The position numbers and the translations under genes were made by a program. A DNA stretch of 40,682 bases from assembly GCF_000829825.1 (NCBI RefSeq), contig NZ_JXSL01000016.1, forward strand, positions 1-40,682. The letters run 5' to 3'. Numbering within the stretch: the stretch's first letter is position 1; the number at the start of each line of letters is the position of its first letter. The DNA comes from Paramagnetospirillum magnetotacticum MS-1 (GTDB taxonomy: Bacteria; Pseudomonadota; Alphaproteobacteria; Rhodospirillales; Magnetospirillaceae). Under the pieces are notes generated by a model. That model was not told where the DNA came from and did no database searches. It worked only from the letters and a program-made list of their open reading frames with translations. Positions 31,796-40,238 of the stretch are shown one piece after another.

Positions 31796-31866
31796 TTCCA
31801 CCAGGCTGGCTGGAGTCGCCCAAGACGATGACTCCGGCCATGCCCTCAACGGAAAGAATGCCTTCC

Positions 31867-32796
31867 ATGGATATCCAGCATGGCGTCGAACCGAAGGACC
31901 ATGGACACTCCCACGCGACCGCCCCTGACAACGAAGGTCGGGTGCTGTGGGCCTTGCTGCTGACCGGTGGCTTTCTGTTGGCCGAGGTGATCGGCGGCAT
32001 CCTGTCCGGCTCCCTCGCCCTGCTGGCCGATGCCGGCCACATGCTGACCGACACCGCGGCCCTGGGATTGTCCTTTGCCGCCTTCCGTGCCAGCCGCCGT
32101 CCCGCGACCGGGCGACACTCCTATGGCATGCACCGCTTCCAGGTCCTGGCAGCCTTCATCAACGGCGCGATGCTGATCGGAATCGCGGCGTGGATCTTTA
32201 TCGAAGCCCTGCAGCGGATATTTCAGCCCGTCGAGGTGCTCGCCGGTCCCATGATGGTGGTCGCCATACTGGGGCTGGCGGTCAACGTGGCAGCCTTTTT
32301 CATCCTGCATGGCGGCGATCAGGACAATATCAACATGCGCGGCGCCGCATTGCATGTGCTGGGCGACCTGCTCGGCTCGGTGGCGGCCATCGTGGCGGCG
32401 GGTGTTATTCTGTGGACCGGATGGATGCCCATCGACCCGATCCTGTCGGTGCTGGTTGCCCTGCTGATCGTCAGAAGCGCCTGGCGGTTGGTCGCGGGCT
32501 CGGCCCATGTGCTGATGGAAGGCGCACCCGATGGCATCGATGTGGACGAACTGCGCCACGACCTGATGGCACAAGTCCCCGGTGTCACGGACATTCACCA
32601 CGTTCACCTTTGGATGCTGACCCCGACACAGCCGTTGATCACCTTGCATGCGACCGTCAGCGGAACAGCCGATGACGGGACTCTGCTCCGGGCTCTCCAG
32701 ACGGCTCTGGCCGAGCGTTTCGACCTGCACCACACGACGATCCAGATCGAGAGCGAAAGCTGCTGCACCGACAGAACTGCCTGCGCGATGGAGTAA
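31867..32796 (+). CDS. CDF-family cation efflux protein (CzcD/ZitB-like), 309 aa
   Basis: Six membrane segments, an N-terminal His-rich lead (HGHSHAT), the metal-site motif HMLTDTAAL in helix II and HVLGDLLGSVAAIVAA in helix V, and a cytoplasmic C-terminal domain with DIHHVHLWMLTPTQPLITLHATV. These are standard CDF features for Zn/Co/Cd export with H+ exchange. The start is uncertain among ATG 31828, 31840, 31858 and 31867; I chose the last as it gives the usual family length. A CCTDRTAC cysteine tail near the C-terminus is unusual and may bind metal. It follows the thiolase by 71 bp and precedes the TAXI gene by 17 bp. Confidence 0.88.
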   Translation: MDIQHGVEPKDHGHSHATAPDNEGRVLWALLLTGGFLLAEVIGGILSGSLALLADAGHMLTDTAALGLSFAAFRASRRPATGRHSYGMHRFQVLAAFINGAMLIGIAAWIFIEALQRIFQPVEVLAGPMMVVAILGLAVNVAAFFILHGGDQDNINMRGAALHVLGDLLGSVAAIVAAGVILWTGWMPIDPILSVLVALLIVRSAWRLVAGSAHVLMEGAPDGIDVDELRHDLMAQVPGVTDIHHVHLWMLTPTQPLITLHATVSGTADDGTLLRALQTALAERFDLHHTTIQIESESCCTDRTACAME

Positions 32797-32813
32797 GGGA
32801 AGGATTAAGCCTG

Positions 32814-34151
32814 ATGGAGAATACGGGGGCATCTGTGAACAGAGCGAGACGCCAACGGCTGATCGTCGCCGGAATTGGTTTTTGCACCCTCATCCTTCTT
32901 GCCATCGCCACCGCCGGATTCTTCTATTACCAGCAGCCCGCCCGCCTGAGAATTGCCGTCGGACCACCGGGCAGCAATGATGAGCAGTTGGTCACCGGCA
33001 TCGCCCACAGACTCAACGCCAATGGCGCATCCGTCCGATTAGCGGTGGTCACGGTCGAAACCCCGGCTGAAGTGGCCAAGGCATTTGAACGTGGAGACGC
33101 CGACGCCGCCGTATTGCGAAGTGACTTTCCAGCCCCACAAGCAGCTCGATCCGTCGCCTTGTTTCATCGCAATGTCGTGTTATTGGCCACACCGTCAGGC
33201 AGCAAGATCAAGAGCATTCCCGACCTTGCCGGCAAAACCATCGGAGTGGTCGGACGCCCCGGAATTAACGACGGCATCCTGGAAGCCATTCTCCGGCAAT
33301 ATGCGATCCCGGCAAGCGCGGTGCGCACGCTGACGTTACGGTCAACGGAAATCGGCCAAGCGGTCCAAGGCAAGCAGGTTGACATTGTGCTGGCCGTCGG
33401 GCCCCTCAATGGCCGCGCCGTAACCGAGACGGTGGCAGCACTCACGGGTAATCGGCGCCGCCCCACATTTCTTGAAATCCCCGATGCGACCGCCATCGCG
33501 GCAAGGCTGCCAGGGTTTGAAACCAGCGAGATCATTGCCGGTATGTTCGGCGGAAACCCGCCACAACCCGCCGCCACGATCACAACCCTCGGCTTCCGTC
33601 ATCATCTGGTAGTTCGGCAGGACTTGCGGGACGGCATCGTCGGCGAGTTCGTCCGCCTCATTTTCGATATGCGCCCAAGCCTCATGCTCGACTTTCCCGC
33701 AGCGGACCGGATCGAGGCATTGGATACCGAAAAAGGCGGAAAAATTCCTGGCCATCCAGGAGCCATCGCCTATTACGACGGCAGCGAGCGCACGTTCTTC
33801 GACATATACGGCGATCAGATATATTTCGCCATCATCGCCCTGAGTATCGTCGGGTCGACCATCGGGTGGGTGATCCGCTTGGCGCTGCCGGCCAAGCGAA
33901 AGTCCAGCCTGAGGCAATTCGAACTGCTGATGGCGCTGTCAAGAATGGCTCCCCACGCAACCACCATCGAACATTTGAACGACCTCGACCTCCAAGCCGA
34001 AGCCATCTACGCAAATGCCCTGCAACAGACCGAAAGCGGCTCGGTTGATGAGGCCCAGTTGATGGTATTTTCCCTGGCTGTGGAAAATCTCCGCCAGGCA
34101 ACGGCCCTGCGCCGCACAAATCTATCCGCCCTTGCAGGCGTCCCGCGATAA
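32814..34151 (+). CDS. Membrane-anchored TAXI-family substrate-binding protein, 445 aa
   Basis: An N-terminal membrane helix (about 16-39) precedes a TAXI-type binding domain (RLRIAVGPPGSNDEQL, LAGKTIGVVGRPGINDGIL). A second membrane helix lies near 337-358, followed by a cytoplasmic tail of about 85 residues. TAXI proteins normally feed TRAP transporters, but no TRAP membrane subunits are encoded here. The two anchors and tail suggest signalling or an orphan receptor. Codon use is visibly less GC-biased than in its neighbours (for example TTGTTTCATCGCAATGTC), a hint of different origin. Confidence 0.78.
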   Translation: MENTGASVNRARRQRLIVAGIGFCTLILLAIATAGFFYYQQPARLRIAVGPPGSNDEQLVTGIAHRLNANGASVRLAVVTVETPAEVAKAFERGDADAAVLRSDFPAPQAARSVALFHRNVVLLATPSGSKIKSIPDLAGKTIGVVGRPGINDGILEAILRQYAIPASAVRTLTLRSTEIGQAVQGKQVDIVLAVGPLNGRAVTETVAALTGNRRRPTFLEIPDATAIAARLPGFETSEIIAGMFGGNPPQPAATITTLGFRHHLVVRQDLRDGIVGEFVRLIFDMRPSLMLDFPAADRIEALDTEKGGKIPGHPGAIAYYDGSERTFFDIYGDQIYFAIIALSIVGSTIGWVIRLALPAKRKSSLRQFELLMALSRMAPHATTIEHLNDLDLQAEAIYANALQQTESGSVDEAQLMVFSLAVENLRQATALRRTNLSALAGVPR

Positions 34152-34236
34152 CATGACGGATACCGCAGAGAGCTTCATTGCAGGTGCCGGAACTCTTCAA
34201 TCGGTCCCGAAGATAGAACATGGGGGCAGGACTGAG

Positions 34237-34650
34237 TCACTTGCGGAAGAAACAGACCCAGCCATCGGCAGAGCCATCACTGGCCGGCGAACAGCTGACC
34301 GGTGTTTCCTCCAGCCCCGATTGGGCAGATGGCGGCATGATGGTCATATGGAAGGAGCGGCAATTGCCGACGTCCACCGATGCGCGGCGGATAAGGAAGT
34401 TCTTGTGGGTGACCTCGGGCTGGACGGCGCCACAGCTTGTCGGCATCCACTCGACCAGATCGTTGAGGGCCTCGCCCAGCTCCTGGGCCATGCCGCCTTT
34501 CGGGTAGCCTTGTAACTGCCGCACATAGGCTCCGACCGCAAGGCCGTTGGCGGGAAGTGGATAGTCGCAGGTTCCGGCAATGGCTCCGAGTGGAAACCCG
34601 AGCAAGACCGCTATGGCGACGGCAAGAACCTTAACAGGACGGGCAGGCAT
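34237..34650 (-). CDS. Secreted cysteine-containing protein of unknown function, 137 aa
   Basis: The start is ATG 34650, giving a signal peptide (about 1-25, ending GAIA before GTCDYP). The mature protein has five cysteines spread through it (TCDY, SCGA, NCRS, SCSP, VCFF), suggesting disulfides or metalloid binding. I recognise no family. It overlaps the rhodanese gene by 20 bp and follows it, so they are probably one transcript. It converges with the TAXI gene. Confidence 0.65.
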   Translation of the reverse strand: MPARPVKVLAVAIAVLLGFPLGAIAGTCDYPLPANGLAVGAYVRQLQGYPKGGMAQELGEALNDLVEWMPTSCGAVQPEVTHKNFLIRRASVDVGNCRSFHMTIMPPSAQSGLEETPVSCSPASDGSADGWVCFFRK

Positions 34651-35080
34651 CGGTCGGCAATCCCCTCTTGATCCAGCCGGGGCCGCTGTCATTTCCCATC
34701 ACCCCTTCCTTAATGTTCACCACATTGGTGAACCCCTTCGCCAGAAGGAGCTTCTGGGCCTGGGTCGAGCGGTTTCCCACCCTGCAGATGAGGCCGATCG
34801 GACGTGACTTGTCACCGCCAGCCGCGCCCAGAACCTTTTCAAGAAACGCCGCCGGGCCCTCAGGGTCGTGGACATTGATGCGCCTGGCCTCTGCCGGCAC
34901 CCCCGTCTGTCGCCATTCCTCCGGGGTGCGTAGATCGATCAGCAGCAGTTTACCCTCGGTGAGCATGGCATTTGCGTCCACCGCAGAAATGACGCTCTCC
35001 TGCGCCACCACCGGGCTTGCGAGCAGCAGGAGGGCGGCAATGGCGATTAAACGCATGGAGTGGGCGAATGGGAAGCGCAT
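34631..35080 (-). CDS. Periplasmic rhodanese-like protein, 149 aa
   Basis: A Sec signal peptide (about 1-26, ending VVAQ) is followed by a single rhodanese domain with LLIDLRTPEEW and the active-site loop LICRVGNRS, where the Cys is the sulfur carrier. The C-terminus has an extra CPSC motif. Exported single-domain rhodaneses move sulfane sulfur or bind oxyanions. The start at ATG 35080 has GAGG 7 bp upstream. It lies behind arsA by 80 bp with a hairpin between, so read-through from the ars operon is possible. Confidence 0.82.
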   Translation of the reverse strand: MRFPFAHSMRLIAIAALLLLASPVVAQESVISAVDANAMLTEGKLLLIDLRTPEEWRQTGVPAEARRINVHDPEGPAAFLEKVLGAAGGDKSRPIGLICRVGNRSTQAQKLLLAKGFTNVVNIKEGVMGNDSGPGWIKRGLPTDACPSC

Positions 35081-35127
35081 GGGCTGCCTCGCGCTGAAAT
35101 TACTTATTGAATGCCTAATATAGAAGA

Positions 35128-35157
35128 GTGCCGGGAAAAAGACATGATCTTCGGCAC
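35128..35157 (-). terminator. Weak hairpin after arsA
   Basis: GTGCCG and CGGCAC form a 6-bp stem around an 18-base loop just after the arsA stop, followed on the minus strand by TCTTCTATATT. The large loop and lack of T-run make it a weak terminator at best. A possible -10 box (TATATT) for the rhodanese gene follows. Confidence 0.35.
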
Positions 35158-35160
35158 CTG

Positions 35161-36891
35161 TCAGTCTTTGGCAACCGCCACCGCGTCCCCCATCCAGGGG
35201 ATCAGGGCCGTCCGCACCGACAACGTGGCCACCACCCGCTCGATGAACGGAACCTCGTATTTTCCCCGCTGCGCCAACAGCGGATCGGTGGTCCCGCTGG
35301 CCAGCAGGCTTTGATTGATCACCCAGGCGAAGGGCGTGATGCCCGCGCGGGCCAGATCGGCCTGAAGGCGCTCGGCCTCGTGCACCGGGGTGGCCTCGGC
35401 CAGGGTGACGATGATGGTCTTGGTGAAGGCCGGGTCGCGCAGCCGGGGCAGCAGCGAGCGCACCGCGTCCGGCATCTCGGCCTGGGTGCGCAGGACTTCG
35501 CGGTGATAGGCTTCGGCGGCATCCAGCAGCAGGATGGTATGGCCGGTGGGCGCGGTGTCCAGAATGACGAAGCGGTCCTTGCCCTCGTCTACGGTGCGGG
35601 AGAAGGCGCGAAACACCGCGATTTCCTCGGTGCAGGGCGAGCGCAAATCCTCTTCCAGCATGGCGCGACCAGCCACATCAAGGTCGCCACCCGCCTTGGC
35701 CAGAACCTCATCGCGGTAATCGGCGACTTCGCGTTCCGGGTCGATGCGGGTAACGGTCAGGCCAGGAACCTTGCCCTCAACCGCGTCCTGAACGTGGGCG
35801 GCGGGGTCGGTGGTCGACAAGGTCACCTGATGGCCTTGGCGTGCCAGGGCAATGGCGATGGCGGCAGCGACGCTGGTCTTGCCGACACCGCCCTTGCCCA
35901 TGGTCATCACGACGCCATGACCGCTGGCGGCGATCTCGGCCACCAGGACGTCCAATCCACCGGGCAGGGCGATCTGGGGCATGGGCTCGAAGGCAGGCGG
36001 GCTGGTCAGTCGGCTGGCGGCCATGGCCCGAAGCGAGTCGAGCCCCACCGTCCCCCTGGGGAGGAACAGCGTGTCGGTGCGGGGCAGCCGAGCCAGTTCT
36101 GCAGGCATTCCGGCCAGGGCATGGCGGCCTCGCGCCGTCATGGCATCGGCGATGGCGTCACCCGGTTTAGCGGCGGTGAAAACGCCGTTGAGGGCGAGGC
36201 GCAGATTGCTGACGCCCAGTTCGGCCAGTTCGCCCCTGGTGCGCTCGGCCTCGCGCAGCGCCGAGTGTTCTGGGCGACTGACCAGCACCAGGGTGGTGGC
36301 CTTGGGATCGGCCAGTTGGGCGACGGTGGCGGCATACAGCGCCTTTTGCTTCTCAAGGCCCGCCAGCGGCCCCAGGCAGGAGGCGCCGCCGGTGGAGGAC
36401 GCGATGAACTCGGTCCAGGCCGACGGCAGGGTCAGCAGCCGCAGGGTATGGCCGGTGGGTGCCGTGTCGAAGATGACGTGGTCGAACGCAGCCGTGGCCG
36501 CTGGATCGCCCAGCAGCTTGGCGAACTCGTCGAAGGCGGCGATCTCCACCGTGCAGGCGCCGGAGAACTGCTCCTCCATGCTGGCGATGGCAGCGGCGGG
36601 TAAGATGCCGCGATAGGGTCCGACCATCCGCTCCTTGTAATCATGCGCGGCTGCCTCGGGGTCGATATTCAAGGCGAACAGGCCGGACGCGCCGGGAATG
36701 GCAGTGGGAGTCTGGCTCAGCGCCGCCCCCAGCACCTCGTCCAGGTTGGACGCAGGATCGGTGCTGACGATCAACACCCGCTTGCCGGCCTCGGCCAAAG
36801 CCAGGCCGGTGGCGCAGGACAGCGAGGTCTTGCCGACGCCGCCCTTGCCGGTGAAGAACAGGATGCGGGTATCGACCTGGGGCAGGCTCAT
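35161..36891 (-). CDS. arsA: Arsenite efflux ATPase ArsA, 576 aa
   Basis: Two homologous halves, each with a deviant Walker A (FTGKGGVGKTS at about 13-23; TMGKGGVGKTS at about 330-340) and the signature DTAPTGHT. The metalloid-binding cysteines match the classic numbering: C113, C172 and C420. ArsA couples ATP hydrolysis to arsenite pumping through the membrane partner (ArsB or Acr3). The start is ATG 36891 with AAGGA 8 bp upstream. It is the last gene of the ars operon, 10 bp behind arsD, its usual partner. Confidence 0.95.
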   Translation of the reverse strand: MSLPQVDTRILFFTGKGGVGKTSLSCATGLALAEAGKRVLIVSTDPASNLDEVLGAALSQTPTAIPGASGLFALNIDPEAAAHDYKERMVGPYRGILPAAAIASMEEQFSGACTVEIAAFDEFAKLLGDPAATAAFDHVIFDTAPTGHTLRLLTLPSAWTEFIASSTGGASCLGPLAGLEKQKALYAATVAQLADPKATTLVLVSRPEHSALREAERTRGELAELGVSNLRLALNGVFTAAKPGDAIADAMTARGRHALAGMPAELARLPRTDTLFLPRGTVGLDSLRAMAASRLTSPPAFEPMPQIALPGGLDVLVAEIAASGHGVVMTMGKGGVGKTSVAAAIAIALARQGHQVTLSTTDPAAHVQDAVEGKVPGLTVTRIDPEREVADYRDEVLAKAGGDLDVAGRAMLEEDLRSPCTEEIAVFRAFSRTVDEGKDRFVILDTAPTGHTILLLDAAEAYHREVLRTQAEMPDAVRSLLPRLRDPAFTKTIIVTLAEATPVHEAERLQADLARAGITPFAWVINQSLLASGTTDPLLAQRGKYEVPFIERVVATLSVRTALIPWMGDAVAVAKD

Positions 36892-36901
36892 GACATTGTC
36901 C

Positions 36902-37270
36902 TTAGCAGCACCCGGATTTGGGCGAGCAGCACGAGGAACCATCGGCCTTGACGGTGATGCGCGACTTGGCGGTCAGGCCGAGCTTGGCCGCCAGTTGGTC
37001 GCGCGACAGATGAACACCGGTCGAGACAATATGGCCGTCCACGGCGATGATCGGCAGGCGGTCCATACCGGCTTCCATCTCCTTGAGCACCAATGGATTG
37101 GCGGCGAAGGCCTGGGGCTCGGTGCCCAGGTTATAGCGCTGGACGGTGATGCCCTGCTCGGCCACCCATTTCAGATCGGCGGCGAAGGCCACCAGGGCCG
37201 GATCGACCTCGGGACCGCACACGCCTGTCGAGCAGCACATGGCGGGGTCATAGACTTCGAGCTTTGTCAT
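36902..37270 (-). CDS. arsD: ArsD arsenic metallochaperone, 122 aa
   Basis: The N-terminal chaperone site MCCSTGVCGP has C12, C13 and C18, the residues that hand As(III) to ArsA. Two more cysteine pairs close the protein (SSCCSPKSGCC), as in classical ArsD. Its thioredoxin-like fold and length fit the family. It lies between the glutaredoxin-type arsC (11 bp) and arsA (10 bp). Confidence 0.95.
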   Translation of the reverse strand: MTKLEVYDPAMCCSTGVCGPEVDPALVAFAADLKWVAEQGITVQRYNLGTEPQAFAANPLVLKEMEAGMDRLPIIAVDGHIVSTGVHLSRDQLAAKLGLTAKSRITVKADGSSCCSPKSGCC

Positions 37271-37281
37271 GATGGTCTCTC

Positions 37282-37716
37282 CTAAAAAAGGCGCTTTCCC
37301 TGCTCATCCACCACCTTTTCTCCGTCCTCCTTGGTGAAGGCACCGTTCTGGGGCTGGGGCAGAATGTCGAGAACCACCTCGGACGGGCGGCAGAGCTTGA
37401 CGCCCAGGGGCGTGACCACGATGGGGCGATTAACCAAGATGGGGTGGTCCATCATGGCGTCAAGCAGCTGATCGTCGGTCAACGCAAGATTGTCCAATCC
37501 CAGATCGGCATAGGGCGTGCCCTTCTTGCGCAGAAGGTCGCGGACGGCGATGCCCATGCCCGCGATCAGCCCCACCAGTTCGTCTCGCGTGGGCGGAGTC
37601 AGCAGGTACTCGATCACCCGGGGCTCCGCGCCGGAATTGCGGATCAGCCCCAGCGTGTTGCGCGACGTGCCGCAGGCGGGGTTGTGATAGATGGTGATGG
37701 TGGATTGGTTGCTCAT
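37282..37716 (-). CDS. arsC: Glutaredoxin-linked arsenate reductase ArsC, 144 aa
   Basis: The ArsC/Spx fold with ITIYHNPACGTSRNTL and catalytic Cys15, and the conserved LVNRPIVVTPLGVKLCRP segment with arginines that bind arsenate. This type uses glutathione and glutaredoxin to reduce As(V) to As(III). The start is ATG 37716; the reading frame continues upstream to 37920 but that part overlaps acr3 and lacks support. It lies 5 bp after acr3. Confidence 0.93.
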   Translation of the reverse strand: MSNQSTITIYHNPACGTSRNTLGLIRNSGAEPRVIEYLLTPPTRDELVGLIAGMGIAVRDLLRKKGTPYADLGLDNLALTDDQLLDAMMDHPILVNRPIVVTPLGVKLCRPSEVVLDILPQPQNGAFTKEDGEKVVDEQGKRLF

Positions 37717-37721
37717 CGTGT

Positions 37722-38780
37722 TCACACCTTGGCTTCGTACCAGTCCTTGCTGGCATTGACGATCTTGACCACCGACAACATCACCGGCACCTCGATCAGC
37801 ACACCGACCACCGTGGCCAGCGCCGCACCGGACTGGAATCCGAATAGGGAAATGGCGGCGGCGACCGCCAGTTCGAAGAAGTTGCTGGCACCGATCAAGG
37901 CGGCCGGCCCGGCGACGCAATGGGCGACGCCCAGCCTCTTGCTCAGCAGGTAAGCGAAACCGGAATTGAAATAGACCTGGATGGTGATCGGCACCGCCAG
38001 CATGAGAATGACCAGCGGCTGGGCGATGATCTGCTCACCCTGGAAGCCGAACAGCAGGACCAGGGTGGTCAGCAGGGCCAGCAGCGACAGCGGCCCCAGC
38101 TTGGCCAGGGTCGCGGCCAGGGCTTGCTGCCCTCGGGCCAGCAGGGCCTTGCGCCAGAGTTGCGCCACGATCACCGGCACCACGATGTACAGAACCACCG
38201 ACAGCAACAAGGTGTCCCACGGCACGGTGATGGAGGACAGGCCCAGCAGCAGCCCGACGATGGGAGCAAAGGCAAAGACCATGATCAGGTCGTTGAGCGC
38301 CACCTGGGACAGAGTGAAATGGGGCTCGCCCTTGGTCAGGTTGGACCACACGAACACCATGGCGGTGCAGGGCGCGGCGGCCAGCAGGATCAACCCGGCG
38401 ATATAGGAATCGATCTGGTCGGCGGGCAGATAGGGCTTGAACAGATGGCTGACGAAGATCCAGCCCAGCAGCGCCATGGAGAACGGCTTGACGCCCCAGT
38501 TGATGAACAGGGTGACGCCGATGCCCTTCCAATGCTCCTTGACCTGATGCAGCGCCCCGAAATCGATCTTCAGCAGCATGGGGATGATCATCAGCCAGAT
38601 CAGCACCGCCACCGGCAGATTGACCTGGGCCAGTTCCATGCGGCCGATGGCGTGGAACGGTCCCGGCAGCCAGTGCCCCAGCGCCACGCCAGCCACGATG
38701 CAGAGCCCCACCCAGAGGGTGAGGAAACGCTCGAACAGGTTCATGGCGGGCTTGGCGCCCACTTCGCATTGAACGGACAT
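37722..38780 (-). CDS. acr3: Arsenite permease Acr3, 352 aa
   Basis: About ten membrane segments with the Acr3 patterns NLPVAVLIWLMIIPMLLKID, LAAAPCTAMVFVWSNL with the conserved Cys, and FNSGFAYLLSKRL. It exports As(III) by proton exchange and can be energised by ArsA. The ATG shares one base with the stop of the preceding arsC (TGATG at 38780), so the two are coupled. It is of the usual family size. Confidence 0.95.
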   Translation of the reverse strand: MSVQCEVGAKPAMNLFERFLTLWVGLCIVAGVALGHWLPGPFHAIGRMELAQVNLPVAVLIWLMIIPMLLKIDFGALHQVKEHWKGIGVTLFINWGVKPFSMALLGWIFVSHLFKPYLPADQIDSYIAGLILLAAAPCTAMVFVWSNLTKGEPHFTLSQVALNDLIMVFAFAPIVGLLLGLSSITVPWDTLLLSVVLYIVVPVIVAQLWRKALLARGQQALAATLAKLGPLSLLALLTTLVLLFGFQGEQIIAQPLVILMLAVPITIQVYFNSGFAYLLSKRLGVAHCVAGPAALIGASNFFELAVAAAISLFGFQSGAALATVVGVLIEVPVMLSVVKIVNASKDWYEAKV

Positions 38781-39238
38781 CAGACCTCTCCCGCCCGATC
38801 CGGGCCCAGTTCGATCAGACGCCGAACCTTGGCTTCGATCATGGAATAGACCTTGCGGAACTCGGCCAGTTGCTCCTCGTGGCTGCCCTTGGCGTCGGCC
38901 GGGTCGGGAAAGCCCAGATGGACCTTGGACGGATGGCCCGGCCAGATGGGGCAGATCTCACCGGCCGCGTTGTCGCAGACGGTGATGACCAGATCCATCT
39001 TAGGCGCATCGGGCAGGGCGAATTCGTCCCAGGATTTGGAACGGTAGCCCTCGGTGGAATGCCCCTTCTCCGCCAGGATTTCCAGTGAGAAGGGGTTGAC
39101 CCGGCCCACCGGCTTGGACCCGGCGCTATAGGCCTTCCACTTGCCGCCGCCGAGATCGTTGATCAGGGCTTCGCCCAATACGGAACGGGCCGAATTACCG
39201 GTACAGAGAACCAGAACTTTGATGATGGAATCGCTCAT
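38780..39238 (-). CDS. arsC: LMW-phosphatase-type arsenate reductase ArsC (copy 2 of operon), 152 aa
   Basis: The phosphatase loop CTGNSARS begins with catalytic Cys12 (CX5R-type, R18). The stretch VCDNAAGEICPIWPGHP carries two further Cys in the region where thioredoxin-linked ArsC proteins keep their redox pair. It would reduce arsenate by a disulfide relay. It lies between the related copy (22 bp) and acr3 (coupled). Confidence 0.92.
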   Translation of the reverse strand: MSDSIIKVLVLCTGNSARSVLGEALINDLGGGKWKAYSAGSKPVGRVNPFSLEILAEKGHSTEGYRSKSWDEFALPDAPKMDLVITVCDNAAGEICPIWPGHPSKVHLGFPDPADAKGSHEEQLAEFRKVYSMIEAKVRRLIELGPDRAGEV

Positions 39239-39260
39239 GGATATTGCCTTGTCGCGTCGG

Positions 39261-39761
39261 TCAGGTACGGGGCTTGCCGATATCGTCCAGATGCTTTTGC
39301 AGCGACAGACGGTCGAGGGACTGAATCGGCAAGGCGGAGAAGATGCTGATGCGGTTGTTCAGCATGCGCATCACGTCGGCGGTCAACGCCGCCTTCTCGA
39401 CGGCGCTGCCCTCGAATCCGGCGGGATCGGGCACGCCCCAATGGGCGGTCATGGGCTGCCCCGGCCACACGGGGCAGACCTCTCCGGCGGCGTTGTCGCA
39501 AACGGTGAAGACGAAATCCAGCTCCGGCGCACCCGGCCGGGCGAACTCCTCCCACGATTTCGATCGGAAGGCATCGGTGGGGAAGTTCAGCTTCTTCAGC
39601 AAATTGAGAACCGTCGGGTCGATATGGCCCTTGGGCTGGCTGCCGGCGCTGAACGCCTTGAACTTGGTGCCGCCCTCACGGTTGAGAATGGCTTCGGCCA
39701 TGATGGAACGCGCCGAATTGCCGGTGCACAGAAACAGGACGTTATAGGTCTTCTCGCTCAT
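39261..39761 (-). CDS. arsC: LMW-phosphatase-type arsenate reductase ArsC (copy 1 of operon), 166 aa
   Basis: Same family as the next gene, with catalytic Cys12 in FLCTGNSARS and VCDNAAGEVCPVWPGQP. It differs in a longer C-terminal helix (residues 130-166) and in surface residues, so it is an old rather than recent duplicate. The start is ATG 39761, overlapping the arsR stop as ATGA; a longer frame to 39830 only reads into arsR. Confidence 0.92.
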   Translation of the reverse strand: MSEKTYNVLFLCTGNSARSIMAEAILNREGGTKFKAFSAGSQPKGHIDPTVLNLLKKLNFPTDAFRSKSWEEFARPGAPELDFVFTVCDNAAGEVCPVWPGQPMTAHWGVPDPAGFEGSAVEKAALTADVMRMLNNRISIFSALPIQSLDRLSLQKHLDDIGKPRT

Positions 39762-40174
39762 GGCGGTCCCCCACAGCAGGTAGATTGGGCCTGAGCATTC
39801 GAAAACAGTGCCGCCCGGCCTTGGTCGCACAGGACCTGGACCGGAACCGCGTTGACCAGCGCCAGAACGCGGCGATCCTCCGCCGTGGTGGGGTCATCCT
39901 TCATGGACGCTCCCACCAGATCGAGGAAGGATCGGGCATAGGCGTTGAAGTCGCGTTCGGCCAGCCGGTAGTAGACCCACTTGCCGTCCCGGCGCTGCTG
40001 GAGCAGTCCGGCGGTCTTCAGCGCGGCCAGATGCTTGGAAACGGTGGCGGGCGCAAGGTCCAGCACCGTGGTGATCTGGCAGACGCAGAGCTCGCCGTTT
40101 TCCAGCAGCTTCAGGATACGAACCCGGCTGGGGTCGGCGACGGCTTTGGCGACAGTTTCGAATGTCTCAAGCAT
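39758..40174 (-). CDS. arsR: ArsR-family repressor of the ars operon, 138 aa
   Basis: Winged helix with the ELCVCQI metalloid site (C30, C32) and recognition helix APATVSKHLAALKTAGLL. The C-terminal extension of about 40 residues ends TCCGGPP and may add a second binding site. It is the first gene of the operon and its stop overlaps the first arsC. No ribosome site is obvious before the ATG. Confidence 0.93.
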   Translation of the reverse strand: MLETFETVAKAVADPSRVRILKLLENGELCVCQITTVLDLAPATVSKHLAALKTAGLLQQRRDGKWVYYRLAERDFNAYARSFLDLVGASMKDDPTTAEDRRVLALVNAVPVQVLCDQGRAALFSNAQAQSTCCGGPP

Positions 40175-40198
40175 GGGGGAACGCTACCGTCAATTTGC

Positions 40199-40238
40199 TG
40201 AATGGTAAAATGATACATTCATGACGGAGCCAAGGCAA
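40199..40238 (-). promoter_or_regulatory. ars operon promoter with operator
   Basis: On the minus strand TTGCCT (40238-40233), a 17-bp spacer and TATCAT (40215-40210) form a sigma-70 type promoter. The inverted repeat TGAATG-N11-CATTCA (40199-40221) spans the -10 box and fits an ArsR operator. It ends 25 bp before the arsR ATG. Confidence 0.6.

Noticed and set aside
37717-37920. N-terminal extension of the glutaredoxin-type arsC
   Set aside because: The extra residues overlap acr3 in another frame and show no conservation; ATG 37716 gives the normal ArsC start.
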